Origin: Umbelopsis isabellina
Lineage: Eukaryota > Mucoromycota > Umbelopsidomycetes > Umbelopsidales > Umbelopsidaceae
Direction: 5' to 3'
Assembly (NCBI GenBank): GCA_016758905.1
Contig: JAEPQZ010000005.1
Location: 310,001-374,000 of the forward strand
Length of the DNA: 64,000 bases
The position numbers and the translations under genes were made by a program. Below, piece after piece: positions 35,502-46,801 of this stretch (its first letter is position 1; every line of letters starts with the position of its first letter). The notes beneath the pieces were generated by a model. The model was given only the letters and a program-made list of their open reading frames with translations, ran no database searches and was not told the DNA's origin.

Positions 35502-36544
35502 TCAACAACAAAATACAATGGTGATCAACAATAACGTCCCAATCATCAGAAACAATCTTGACATAAACGCATCATGTTGTGCTTGAGCAGTTGGTGATCT
35601 GCCTGGGCCCATGTTCTAGTAATAGCAAGGCATTTGAATGAGAAACATGACTAGCAATGAAGTGAATAAAAGTCAAGTTTTATACGTACAAAAGTGACGC
35701 CAAACAAGCCAGGGAAAGCTCCAAAGCCAGCTGAAATGGCAAAGTTGCCGGAACTATAAGTTGCTCCTCGCATCGCACCTCCAAAGAAGTGAGGCATGTT
35801 TGGGTCTCGCAACGGAGCCGGCCGTTGCCCAGCTGGACGAGTTGGTATCGTAGGGTCCTCTCTGCAATGATAAACGTTAGTTGATCGGAGCGATAATACA
35901 TTTACTGCATTTCCCATAACCCGTTACCTTGGATCATAGTGATCTCGTCCACGGCCATAGATGGGAATGACTTTATCTTTTCCACAACCAGCCTTGCATA
36001 CTGGACAAGTTGGGTTGCGAGATGTCTGGTGCAACCACTGTGCGAGACATGACCAACTGATAAAGCATATAATCATTAATATGTGCTAGAGCTATGCGAT
36101 GGCTGCGTTCGTAACTTTGTCACTTACCAAAATAAGTGACCACACAGGGTGATGACAGGATGAGTAGCTGTATCGAAACTGGTCATGAAGGACGAGTTAG
36201 CTAGGCATATCCGTGCGATAGAGCGGAGATGGGCTCGGCACTTACCAAATGTTACATTCGTATAAACCTCCTCCTGCCGTATGGTCTAAGGAAGACCGTC
36301 GGCTCGATTTCAGTGGATGGTTATGTTCTCCATGCTCAACCTGTTTCTTTGATTCTTCTTGGTTGGATTGTGCGGGGTTATGTCGTCGTCGAAGTTCAGA
36401 GTTTTCGACTGTGATCGGCTCCACAGAGTGTAGAGTGGCTGACTGATCCTGCGTAGGCCACGCTTCTGCAGTGATTTTGGTGTCTTCCACAGGTATATCG
36501 TTCGTACCTGCTGAAGTGGATCCTTCATCCTGAGGTTCGCTCAT
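35502..36544 (-). CDS. RNF5/RNF185-like ER membrane RING E3 ubiquitin ligase
   Basis: Five exons (36544-36246, 36178-36128, 36056-35928, 35861-35690, 35615-35502) give 254 residues. After a ~95-residue Ser/Glu-rich leader comes a C3HC4 RING: [26 protein letters not shown] and CPVCKAGCGKDKVIP, followed by the IYGRG signature of RNF5/RNF185. The middle is Gly/Phe-rich (GFGAFPGLFG), and the last exon encodes a hydrophobic C-terminal helix (FMSRLFLMIGTLLLITIVF), the membrane anchor of this family. In animals these ligases ubiquitinate misfolded membrane proteins in ER-associated degradation. An in-frame ATG 18 codons upstream (36598) exists, but its coding sequence looks like a pyrimidine-rich leader. 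Confidence 0.9.
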
Positions 36545-36859
36545 GAGACTGGATTGCAAAATCCTGGCAAGAGAAATGACAGACGGAGAGACGGCCAACG
36601 CATTTCAGCTCCCGCCACTTCTTAAGAGAACTTGGCAAAACCGTCCAATTAAGACACTGGCCGTCCCATTGACTATGAATGGACCGTTAGGTTTCAATAT
36701 ATTCAACTTATAAACAAATACTTTCAACTGCACTTTTATTGCTAAATCATAATAAATCATACTTTGGGCTTTATATTACATGGCTAATGATTATCATTTT
36801 TGGTGAAGAAAATATTTATTGTGAGCTACAATATTTCAACATAAATGTAGTATGTTGGC
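36545..36859. other. Spacer between esterase 1 and the RNF5-like gene
   Basis: 315 bp that must hold the RNF5-like promoter and the 3' end of esterase 1, as both are on the minus strand. No other feature. Confidence 0.45.
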
Positions 36860-37747
36860 CTACAAGTGATTGTTCACTTTCTTGATTTCCTGGATCACCA
36901 GCTTTAGGGTTTCTTCCTTGGCTATAGCGTCTGGAGTACCAGGTTTTGCATTGTTGTTAGCATATCCGTGAGTTGCGCCGGGATAAATATGATGTATAAC
37001 TTCCACCCCATTCTCAGACAGTCGATTTGCCATTGAATCTGCTTCAATGTGAAGAGAGTCCAGTTCAGCCGTCAACATGATTGTTTTGGGGAACTTGGAA
37101 AGTAGGGTATCTGGAGCACGCCCTGGTGAGACTAACACGTCAGCACGATTAGTGGTGTAGCTTGTGTCAAATAAATCCACAATCCATGCTGGGATGGACT
37201 TTGCTCTGGCTTCCTCAGACACTGCGTTTAGCTTTTCATTGTAATCAAGAGATATATCTGTTGGTGGATATACTGGAAGTAATAGAATAGGAAGTGTCAA
37301 ATTGTTTTGCAAACAATAAACGGTCCATGCCAGTGATAGATTCCCCCCAGCACTTAATCCACCGATTGTCAATCTAGATTCATCAAGGTCAGCATCCTTA
37401 GAGATAGAGTGAATGACGTCCCGGATATTATGTAGAGCAGCTGGGAAAGGATGTTGCGGTGCTTTGGCGTAATCGATAGAGAGGACTACAGACCCAGTTT
37501 CGTCTGCAATCCTACGACACCAAGCGTTGTCCATGTCCGCTCTGCCAACTACGAAGCCACCACCGTGGAGATGAACATGCACGGGATAATTGCCTTGCTT
37601 TGAGTTCGTGGGCAAATATTTTAGAACACGTATAGGGCCGTTTGCTCCGTCTATGTTTTGGTTTATTATGTCGCCTCCTCCTTTGGTGTCTATAAAAGCG
37701 TTAGCAACAAACTGAAAAATCAATGTCTTAATTCTGAGCATTGACAA
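36860..37747 (-). CDS. Alpha/beta hydrolase (HSL-type esterase/lipase), tandem copy 1
   Basis: Single-exon gene of 295 residues. The oxyanion motif HGGG is at 61-64, the nucleophile Ser132 sits in GGLSAGGN, and Asp230 (TAELDSLH) and His260 (GATHGYAN) complete the triad, so it should be active on short acyl esters. In most HSL-type esterases the nucleophile motif is GDSAGG; here and in its neighbour the Asp is Leu. No signal peptide is visible. It is a tandem paralogue of the next upstream gene, with long identical stretches such as RADMDNAWCRR / VADMDNAWCRR and WTVYCLQNNLTLP. It begins at MSMLRIKTL and lacks the N-terminal extension that copy 2 appears to have. The substrate is unknown. Confidence 0.9.
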   Translation of the reverse strand: MSMLRIKTLIFQFVANAFIDTKGGGDIINQNIDGANGPIRVLKYLPTNSKQGNYPVHVHLHGGGFVVGRADMDNAWCRRIADETGSVVLSIDYAKAPQHPFPAALHNIRDVIHSISKDADLDESRLTIGGLSAGGNLSLAWTVYCLQNNLTLPILLLPVYPPTDISLDYNEKLNAVSEEARAKSIPAWIVDLFDTSYTTNRADVLVSPGRAPDTLLSKFPKTIMLTAELDSLHIEADSMANRLSENGVEVIHHIYPGATHGYANNNAKPGTPDAIAKEETLKLVIQEIKKVNNHL

Positions 37748-38061
37748 GGTTTTTAAATTTTTGTCTTAAAAAATGGCAAAGAAAGGTGTAAAAGCAGTTT
37801 GTAGCTCTACCCACGATATAATACTAGAAATTTTGTACACCTCACCCAGATGTTCGGTTTATCGGACACCATGATAGTGAAGTATGTTTTTATATAATTT
37901 AATATGGCAATAAAGTAATGTGATATCTGGGTAAACAAAGAGGCTCGGCAATTTAAACCCTAGTTGGTACCGTTGGTGTACAAGAAGTTACGCTGAAATG
38001 GAGATATACAAGCATACTATTTGCAAATAAGACGATAAAGCGGCTATTTAGTAGCTAGTAA
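37748..38061. other. Spacer between tandem esterases
   Basis: 314 bp between the start of copy 1 and the stop of copy 2. It contains no sequence resembling the upstream exon found 5' of copy 2, so the N-terminal exon was probably lost or not duplicated. Confidence 0.45.
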
Positions 38062-39345
38062 CTAGGTATTGCCGTTTACTTTCTTGATCTCTTGGACCAT
38101 CAGTGTGAACGATTCTTCTTTGGCTCTTGCATCCGGAGTATCAGCTTTCGCATCATAATGGTAATTTGCATAGCCATGAACAGCACCCGGGTAGAGATGA
38201 TGGATAACTTCCACCCCGTTTTCAGAGAGTTGTTTAGCAAAGTCATCTGCTTCAACATGCAGAGAGTCTAGCTCGGCCGTCAAAATGATTGTTTTAGGAA
38301 ACTTAGCCAGTATGTCAGCTGGAGCACGCGCAGGGGAAGCTAACATGTTTTCGTTCTCTTCCTCGGTGGTGGTGTAACTTTTGAAGAACAAATCTGCCAT
38401 CCAAAAAGAAATGGACTTTGCTCTGGTTTTTTCGGGGACCCTGCTCATCTTTTCACTATATGGGATCGTCAAGTCTGTGGCTGGATAAATGGGTACTAAC
38501 AGGACAGGGAGCGTTAGGTTGTTTTGCAAACAATACACTGTCCACGCGATTGATAGATTTCCTCCAGCACTCAATCCACCGATAGTCAGTCTAGATACAT
38601 CAAGTGTGGGGTCTTTAGAAAGAGAAAGGATGACGTCCCGTATATCATGTATCGCGGCTGGGAATGGGTGTTGCGGTGCTTTGGCGTAATCGATGGATAT
38701 GACTACAGACCCAGTCTCGTCCGCAGTTCTACGACACCAAGCATTATCCATATCAGCCACACCTATTACCCAACCTCCACCATGGATATGAACATGCACG
38801 GGGTATTTTTCTTGCTTAGAGTTTGAAGGCATATATCTAAGAACACGTATAGGTCCATTCTCTCCGTCTACTTTCTGGTATATGATGTCGCCTCCTCCGC
38901 TTTTATCCACACCATACTTAGCGAGATACTGAAAAAGTGTTGCTTTTATTCTGAGCATTTGTGGGTTTGTCGGTATTGAAAAGTGAAAAAGCAGCAAGAG
39001 TGTTCTACGTACGTGAGAGGTAGATTTACTTTCAAAATTTGTGGAGCAAAAATCGGCGCTCAAGTCCGCCTTGGTTTAGCGTCTCACTAAAATTTGGACA
39101 TCATATCTGTTCCAGGTGGTCGTTTTTCAAGGTAACGTCTAATCCTGGCATAAGATGACCAGAGTGTGGTATATAACGCACCAATTGTGAGATGAGTCTC
39201 CAGAAAATGCCTTAATGGTACAGGATACCTTTCTTTGAAAATTGATAGACATGCAAAGAATGACTCATTCAGAGTTTTAGGTTGCAATATGAAAAATTCA
39301 CTGAGGTACGTATATCACTTGTGAAACATGCCTTTTTCACCTCAT
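38062..39345 (-). CDS. Alpha/beta hydrolase (HSL-type esterase/lipase), tandem copy 2, probable N-terminal extension
   Basis: The catalytic part (38958-38062, from MLRIKATLF) is certain: HGGGWVIG, the nucleophile in GGLSAGGN, TAELDSLH and GAVHGYAN keep the full triad. Upstream on the same strand lies a clearly protein-like segment (39300-39088: YPVPLRHFLETHLTIG, RIRRYLEKRPPGTDMM). It can be joined in frame through a 59-nt GT-AG intron (39029-39087). A 5-nt exon ATGAG (39345-39341), with a very short 40-nt intron, would supply a start. That model gives 394 residues with an N-terminal hydrophobic region, so the enzyme may be membrane-associated. The core is sure; the two upstream exons are inference. 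If they are wrong, the start is 38958 or 39063. Confidence 0.7.
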
Positions 39346-39463
39346 TTAGGCTACCATAAAGTCAATGGTCAATCATCCAGCAGAAAACCTTCTTTATATA
39401 AAATTTACCACAAAAAGAAACAAGTAAAAACGACTAAAGTGTACACAGATGTTCGGGTATTGA

Positions 39464-40590
39464 CTAATAATAGCGATCATTCTCCTGACGGTTATAAGAG
39501 TTATAGCCGCCGTTGTTGTAGCGATTGCCCGAACGTACACTTGCAGTTTCATCTTTGTATGAATATGGCGAATAAGCATCGCCACCAATGTTGGATCCAG
39601 CCATTGAAGTTGAGTTTGTCGACATATCTTCCAGTTTAATACCAGATTTGCGTCTCCTACGACGCTCGCTTTCTTCTTCGCTCATGTTTGGTGCGCACAG
39701 CAGTGTAACCGCATTTGTCAATGCCAATACTTCAAACACCAACGCAGCAAATACAATTAGATACAGCTTGGAAAATGAGTCATGTACAAATGAGTTGAGA
39801 ATCGGCGCGCACGGAGGATATGAATTGCCGTTAGGGCTGCAGGTGTTGCTGAGAGCGGGCTTGTCGGCCGATGTAGTAAGTCCACAGCATGTAAACTGCA
39901 ATTTACACATTGATATTAGAATATATAGACATTATCACGACTCGTTTGTCAAATATTGATTACTATACCTCATTTTGAATTGCAAGTCGATCAGCGTTGC
40001 TAGAATCTGACCACATAGTCGATACAAAACTTGCGTAATTGGCTCCCTTCTGGTACACCAGTACGCCTACCACAACTTGCAAAATAAGTGCAGCGGCAAC
40101 AATGACCATATAAATATATATAACGCATCTACGCGGTGAATATGCACTAATCCATCCTAATATCGAAGTCACCAATATAATGATACTCAAGACAATGATC
40201 ACTATAGCCAAGAGCGAGAACACAGGAAGAATAAATGAAAAAAAAATAGCAAATTAAATTTGCTCAGTTAGTGCATTGAACTTATTTACGGGTCCCCAAA
40301 CCAAAAAAACTTACTTTTATAGATAATATCTGGTATTATGACAGAGCCATGGAATCTATTGGTGATTCCAAGCAAACTAAATATTAAGAAAGATAATCCA
40401 AGGGCTGCGAAGAGCGCATTGGTAGTGATCATGTAGATCTTGCTCAGTCTACTCAGAAAAAGCGATATGATTAAATTGTGCGATATTCAAAAAAGTAAAA
40501 ACCGGTCAGTCAAGAAGTTCAGTCATCAGACAAGTGGGCATAGAAATGTTCGTCATCATAGGTGTACCTTGTACAGCAGCCAGTCGACAT
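39464..40590 (-). CDS. Tetraspanin
   Basis: Four exons (40590-40568, 40448-40315, 40201-39969, 39895-39464) give 273 residues. There are four hydrophobic helices: TTNALFAALGLSFLIFSLLG, IIVLSIIILVTSILGWI, IYMVIVAAALILQVVVGVLVY, and LYLIVFAALVFEVLALTNAV after the large loop. The extracellular loop between helices 3 and 4 has the tetraspanin CCG signature (FTCCGL, Cys133-Cys134-Gly135) and further Cys (SNTCSPN, PPCAP) that would form the disulfides. The C-terminal tail is charged then Ser/Tyr/Asn-rich. Tetraspanins organise membrane microdomains; fungal members act in polarised growth and appressorium function. The first exon (23 nt, MSTGCCTR) brings Cys residues near helix 1 that may be palmitoylated. 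Confidence 0.88.
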
Positions 40591-41298
40591 CGCAGCGGTG
40601 GTCTCGTTGGAACTATAGATTTAAATGAGTGGAATGATGAGATGCGAAAAGGAGAGTGATTTTGTGACTTTTTCAAAAAGGTTGAAAAGTTGAGCACGCC
40701 AACAAAGTTACAGAGTTTGGCTTTGTACTACAGCTCTCAATTGATTTGAAGCAGCCCTTATTTTTTCCTTTTTTCTTCAAGAGTTTCGTCCGCATTGCTT
40801 TCAACTTCCATATATATAAAATGCTATGGACAAGCTTTTTGTGATCTAATCGTCAAGTTTAAAAGAAATACTTCCATGTACTAGGACATCATGAAACGCG
40901 CTACTAGTCTCTATCATACGCGGCAGCAATTGGTACCTGATGAAAGAAATTCGCTGCTAAAGTTTCAACTCCGCTAATAAAGCTCATTGCCATGCAAGGC
41001 CAACAAATTGAATTTGCTCAGAAACAGACTTTGGCTTCTTGATCTGCATGAGCTGCCATTAAATGCCACAGATGAACTTTTTATCTTGTAAACGGCCCGA
41101 TAAACATTGACCGCATTACATCCTTTTACATATCAAACTAATTTCATATTGGTGTAGACCTTCAATTTTGATGTGAATACTAATTGTGATTGGACTTTCG
41201 TCTATAAAAGGATCAACCAGCAGAACACAGCTCATCGAGTGAACTTTGCAAATGTGTTTGTATTTGAATCTGTATTTAATTTTTGATTTTATATATAT
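40591..41298. other. Spacer upstream of the tetraspanin gene
   Basis: About 700 bp, AT-rich, no credible ORF. It must contain the tetraspanin promoter and the 3' end of the NDUFA7-like gene. A TATATATA run lies at 41290-41298. Confidence 0.45.
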
Positions 41299-42074
41299 CT
41301 AAACATAAGTTCTCATGGGGAAGTATGTGCCTATTATAATGAGAAATTGTTAACATGCTGACTCTACTGCCTGTTCACAATTAAAAGATTTATAATTACC
41401 TTCTTCAGGGGCCTTCCAATCCGTGGAAACTTCCCACTTCTTGCTAGAATTCCAGTTGGGCGTAGGGGGCATCTGTCCCTTGCTGTATAGGCTAGTATTA
41501 CCAAGAACTTCGGTAAGAGACTTGCTCTCGGTGACAGTAGCGGGAGTAACAGGCTGGCTGTCGGCTCCGGGAGGAGGAAGACTACGGAAACATGTCAGCT
41601 GCATGACCAAATATACAGTTATCGTTATTCAAATCCAATCTTTTATACCTAGGATCAACAGTAGCGCCGGTCAAAAGTCCAGCAACGTCTTGCTGGGTAT
41701 AAACAGCTAAACGAGGAAAGTTTCGTCTAGTATCACGTTGAAAGTAGTAGTTGTTGGCGACGTTGGAAGCCGCAGTCTTGGGAGCGACATATTTCTCGGG
41801 TCTTGAACTGTACAAGATGGAAGCATATTCGTTATTAACACCATTGTCGTCACGATGCTGTCTTCAATTGATGAATCAAAAAAGTTGATAACTAACCCAA
41901 CAGCAGGAGTTCTGAAGACACCAGTGGCAGGCATACCATTGGTACTCTGAGGGTTCTATTCGAGATGAAAAAATTTGAATACGTGTTCTGTTTCGTTTCA
42001 TATACTGTGTGACAGATTCATACCACTGAAAAGAGCTTCTTGACCCAAGCCCAATGTTTGGTGTTGTAAGACAT
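41299..42074 (-). CDS. Mitochondrial complex I accessory subunit, NDUFA7/B14.5a type
   Basis: Five exons (42074-42024, 41955-41897, 41807-41649, 41581-41400, 41330-41299) give 160 residues. The core VANNYYFQRDTRRNFPRLAVYTQQDV matches the NNYYxxRDxRR block of human NDUFA7, and a later KKWEVSTDW resembles its KRWELSKDQ end. It would be a peripheral-arm accessory subunit of NADH:ubiquinone oxidoreductase in the inner mitochondrial membrane. No classical presequence is visible, as in NDUFA7. The last exon (ending MRTYV) is inferred from an acceptor at 41331; reading through the donor instead gives a different 15-residue tail ending at 41350. The gene is divergent from the RhoGEF gene. Confidence 0.8.
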
Positions 42075-42367
42075 TATGTAAAAATGCTACATGGTAAAAC
42101 GCAAAAGAAGAATTTAGTCACACGTGTCCACATCGACTACTATTGGTATGTCATGCCGCAATGTTGTATATAATCATTCACGCACCTTGTTGTTAAGAGC
42201 CGGACCCGATGGAAATCAACAAAAATGTCAAATAAATATGAGTAGCCCACACACTGCAAACAAAATTGGCTGACGTCACGCATCCTCTCACTAGAGCTGC
42301 TTGTGAAATTTCAGTGTCACCTCCAGCTAACTGTCCTGGAAAGCACTCGTAACTTTTTCCATCTCGA

Positions 42368-45300
42368 ATGTCCTTATCGAGCAGAAATTACGGCACTTAT
42401 GAACGAAATGGGTCACAAAACATAAACTATTCATACGGAAATAATGACTCCTTGGCCGAGTTACGTAAGTCTATTCGAGAACAGGAGATACTTTTGTCGG
42501 CGCTACACGGCTCGTCCGGTTCGTCTTCCACTGCAGACGACATAGAGTCACTTAAAAGAAGGATAGCCAACGTGGACAAGCAGATTCATGAACAAAGTCT
42601 ACGATCAAATTCCGTCAAACGTGATTTACTGCTTGGTCGATATTCCTCGAGGATGCGTCAATTATCCGATCTTGCTGATCATCAGCGGTCAATGCAAAAA
42701 GAGATAGACTTTACGTTGAACACTACCATCAAAAACCTTGAAGACAAAATTGAAAGGGAGGCCGAGAACCTCAATGAGAAACAACGAGAGTTGGCTCGCA
42801 TTAGAGATGTTAAGGCAACAGGTGGTACAAGTTCCTCACTGGCAAACTCCTCCATGTCGGAAGCGGACAGGATTCGTAGCAAAGCACAAGCTATGATAGC
42901 AGCCAGATTAAACAAAACCGCATACATTGAAAATGCCGGAATAGAGACCAAGAAAACGGATACAGTGATCCAGGAACGGGAAAGCAATTGGAAGCGACAA
43001 TTATCTCGAATTGAGGATTTACGACAGGATGTTAAGCATGTGCTTGGTTCGTCTTCAATAGATGACACTGACATCGAACAGAACGAAAAAAGATTGAAGG
43101 AGCAAAGGATGTTTGAAGATGGGCTGTTTGTTGCTGAAGAATTGGGTGACTTTATAGAGTCTCTTAGACAGGGTCGTGCAAAGAAAGCAGCATTGGGGCA
43201 CTCTAGTTCTGGCATAAATCGGTATGGTCCGCCACCAACAACACCTCCACTTCCCAAGAAATATTCGGCAGCCCCTCCACCACTGCCTGCTCCTGTTTAT
43301 GCTAATAGGCATGCACCGCCATCCAAGTCAATCGCTCCTCCTCCACCTGTTCCTACATCCGTGCGACCTCAAACACCACGCTCAGCCGAGGCAATCAAAG
43401 CTGAAGCGCATAGAAAAACTGAGGAGAAGCGAATGTCAATGAGGATCAATGGGGATATGTCAGATTTTCAAAATGTTGGCAATGCTATCGGCAAAGAGGA
43501 AACACCCATTGCGAAGGGAGAAGCTTCATCAGATGATGAGAAATATAAACTTCAGCAGCAAGACGCCGAAAAGGCAGCTCAGGCTAGATTGCGTGAAGCT
43601 TCAAGGCAAGCCGAGTTACGGCTCTCTGAATTTAACCAGAGAAAGAAGGACGCAGAGGCAAGCAAACAAGCTGCCGAGGAGGAAGAGCAAAAACGAAAGC
43701 AGGAAGCTGAGCAGGCTGCAATCAAAAAGGAAGATGAACGCTTGGAACAAGAAAGACTGCAATTAGAAAAGGAGAAGAAGGCAGCAGAAGAGCAGCGCTT
43801 GATTCAGGAGAATTTAGAAAAAGAACGGCGGCGAATTGAAGAAGAAAAGCGAGAAATAGAACGACAAGAACAAGTGGCTAAAGAGCGTCAGCAAAAACTG
43901 GAACAGGAAACTAGAGCTGCTGAATTAGCTAGAGAACAAGAACTTGAAAGACTTCGAAAAGCGCAAGAAGATTTGGAACGAGCCAAAAAGGCTGAAGAAG
44001 AACAAAGGGTCGCTGCTGAACACGCTGAGAAGGAACGACAACGTTTGCTTGAACTAGAAACCCAACGCATCCAAGCTGTCCAGGAGGACGAGCGAAAAAG
44101 ACGAGAAGAAGAGGAAGCAGAGAGAAAACGTAGACAGATTGAAGCACATGAAGAAGGTATCTGGTCTAACGATATGAATAATGAGGCACGCCGGACAAGA
44201 AATTCGCAAGACTTTCGACATGCACCAGAATTTCCTACTTCATTTAGTTTTGGGCCGTCTCAACCACAAGAATCAGATTCTGAATGGGAATCGGCATCAG
44301 AATCTGATCAAGAAGAACTCACTGCCCCGGAACAAGAAACCACTGCCACCGCTGGTACGGCTGGCTTTGGAACGGATCTAGATGATGAAGTCGACTTTAG
44401 CACAAGTAAGTTTCATCTTCAGCTTGAACCCTGAAATTTGTGTGACTGTAAATTACAAAAGTTTGACGGACTTTTTTTTTTTTTTCGTCATTTTATCAGT
44501 TTATAGAGTTAAGGCCCTCTACGACTACCATGGAACCCGACAAGATGATTTGTCTATTGCTGAGGATGAGATTTTGAAGGCCCATCCATCGAAAGATAGT
44601 GAGAGCGACTGGTGGTACGGAACGTCGTTAAAAACCAACAGCTGCGGCTTCTTTCCTCGAACATACTGTGAAATCATAGAAAAAGGTAAGCTAGCTGCAG
44701 GATGTTTGAGACATGAGCAGACATGAGAGGCATCCATGCTATAATATGTCTCTCTTGTTCGGCAGCATGTGAATTTTTTACTTCTTATTCTCAAATACTA
44801 ATGTATGGAACGATTCTATATTCTAGCTTTCAAGGTCAGAAGCTTGTATGAATTTACAGGTGTCCGTGACGACGATTTGTCTTTTAAAGAGAATGAAATT
44901 GTCAATGTTCAGCCTTTCCAAGACGAGGACAGTGAGTGGTGGTTTGGAACTTCAGAATCCACCAAGGAAGCTGGATACTTTCCTCGTACTTATGTGGAAG
45001 AGATGAAAGAAGACACAGCAACAGACCGTCGAGAAAGTGATGATATTCCAAACATTATTGTACATCAGCCACAAGCACAACACAAGATACCCATGCTTGA
45101 AGATCAACGTCCTCCAGTGAACTTATCGCCATCTCTATCGACACCGACAAGCAAAAACTTTGGCCGTTCAGCACCAACGTCACCTATCATACGGAGTGCT
45201 TCACCTTTGCGCAAGATCGGCCGACGGCGTGCATCTAGCAACGCTAGTGTACTAGTCAGCTCACCTATATCGATTTCAGCCCGATCAACCAGTCCCGTTG

Positions 45301-46777
45301 TACTTCGCCCCGATTCACCAAACATATTAAACACATGGGCATCGCATATGGACGACAAAGAGCTATTGAACGTCAGTCCTGAAGAACGCAAACGCCAAGA
45401 AGCCATTTACGAATTGGTGGTTACAGAAAAAACTTACCTGAATGACCTTCAGCTAATTGTTAATGTAAGTATACAAGTTATATAATTATTGACCTGTTTT
45501 GCCGAGCTTAACGACTTTTACCTAGGTGTTTTATGCTGATTCTAGTCAGTATCTGTCACCGGATGCCCAAAACGTGATTTTCTCGAATGTTGAAGATTTG
45601 CTTCTATGTAATACGGCTATTCTCAGTGATCTGGAAGACCGGCAACGTGAAGGAGCTAACTTTGTTAGTGCTGTCGGTGATATCTTTTTGACTCATGTAA
45701 GTTATTATCCATCTGAACGACTTTTTAGTTACCAAAAAAGCTTAAGCCAAACTCCAACAGGCCGAGAATCTTAAATGTTACCAAACATACTGCCGCAATC
45801 AATCGGCAGCTAGTCGATTCTTGCAAAAGAAGCGAGATGAAGATAAGCTTTTTGCAGCTTTTCTAAAGGTATGTTTGACACTTTGTTCTAACAGTATAAG
45901 AAAGAATACATCAGCTCATCCTGTATGAAATTGTGTAGTCTTGCCAAAGTCGACCAGAATGTCGCTCTCTTGACCTTTCCAGCTTCCTATTAGAGCCCAT
46001 GCAACGCATCACACGATACCCCTTATTACTTCGTCAGGTTTGTAAAAAAAAGCATGTATTTTTTGATAGCAAAATATAGCGCCAAACTAATTCACTGGTG
46101 TATATTCTAGATTTTACAATCTACGCCAAAGTACCATCATGATTATGGCATGGTGGCTGAAGCTATAGAAAAAGCGGAACAAGTTCTTCAAGACGTTAAC
46201 GAGGCAGCCCGTCGACATGAAAACAAACAAAAATTGCAAGAACTTAGTCGACTTGTTGACCTAGAAGGTCTAGAGGTAAGCTACTGAAGCATATATTAGT
46301 TTAAAGAAAAAGTAGCCTATATCTGACGTGCGACATGCTGTGTACAGACGATTGACAGAGCTGGACGCGAATTCGTCATGGAAGGACCGTTGTTCAAGGC
46401 TAAGAGCGGTCGAAAACTTCATGCTTGTCTGTTTAATGACATGTTTATCTTGGCACAACCAATCCGCGGATTGAGTCCACAAGGGTACCTCTACACATTA
46501 TACAAGGAACCTATGCCAACTGACCGCATCCAAGTTCGCGGTTCCTCTAAACCTGGTTTAGGTAAAGTGGCATTTTCCCCCACACCAGTCGTTTGAACGC
46601 TCCCCCCAGTCTTTCTTAACCCCCAATACCCCCCATTTAGATGACACAGGCTTCCAAATCATGTATGGTGACTCTGTGATATCGGTCAAAGCCGCGACGA
46701 CCAGCATGAAAAAGCAATGGATGACCCGAATTTCACAAGCCAATTCCGTGCTCAGTGGCTCTAGTCAGTGGCGATAA
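42368..46777 (+). CDS. Coiled-coil / SH3 / SH3 / RhoGEF (DH) / PH protein
   Basis: Nine exons (42368-44405, 44500-44685, 44827-45464, 45526-45696, 45761-45868, 45939-46037, 46111-46275, 46348-46561, 46641-46777) give 1,251 residues. Order: N-terminal coiled coil, a proline-rich stretch near residue 290 ([11 protein letters not shown]), then a long KER-rich coiled coil (about 390-610). SH3-1 (about 682-740: [21 protein letters not shown]) and SH3-2 (about 744-800: [23 protein letters not shown]) follow. A DH domain begins at [19 protein letters not shown] with [16 protein letters not shown] as the conserved helix, and a PH domain ends the protein. It should activate a Rho-family GTPase at sites of polarised growth or endocytosis, with intersectin-like logic. 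Proline-rich and SH3 parts in one chain suggest self-inhibition. Confidence 0.9.
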
Positions 46778-46795
46778 GAACATGTGGAATGTTTC

Positions 46796-46801
46796 AATAA
46801 A
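46796..46801 (+). terminator. Polyadenylation signal of the RhoGEF gene
   Basis: AATAAA 18 nt after the RhoGEF stop codon. Use is inferred from position. Confidence 0.45.

Noticed and set aside
42682-43257. 191-codon antisense ORF in the RhoGEF gene
   Set aside because: Shadow of the coiled-coil coding region; composition reflects reverse reading of Lys/Glu-rich codons.
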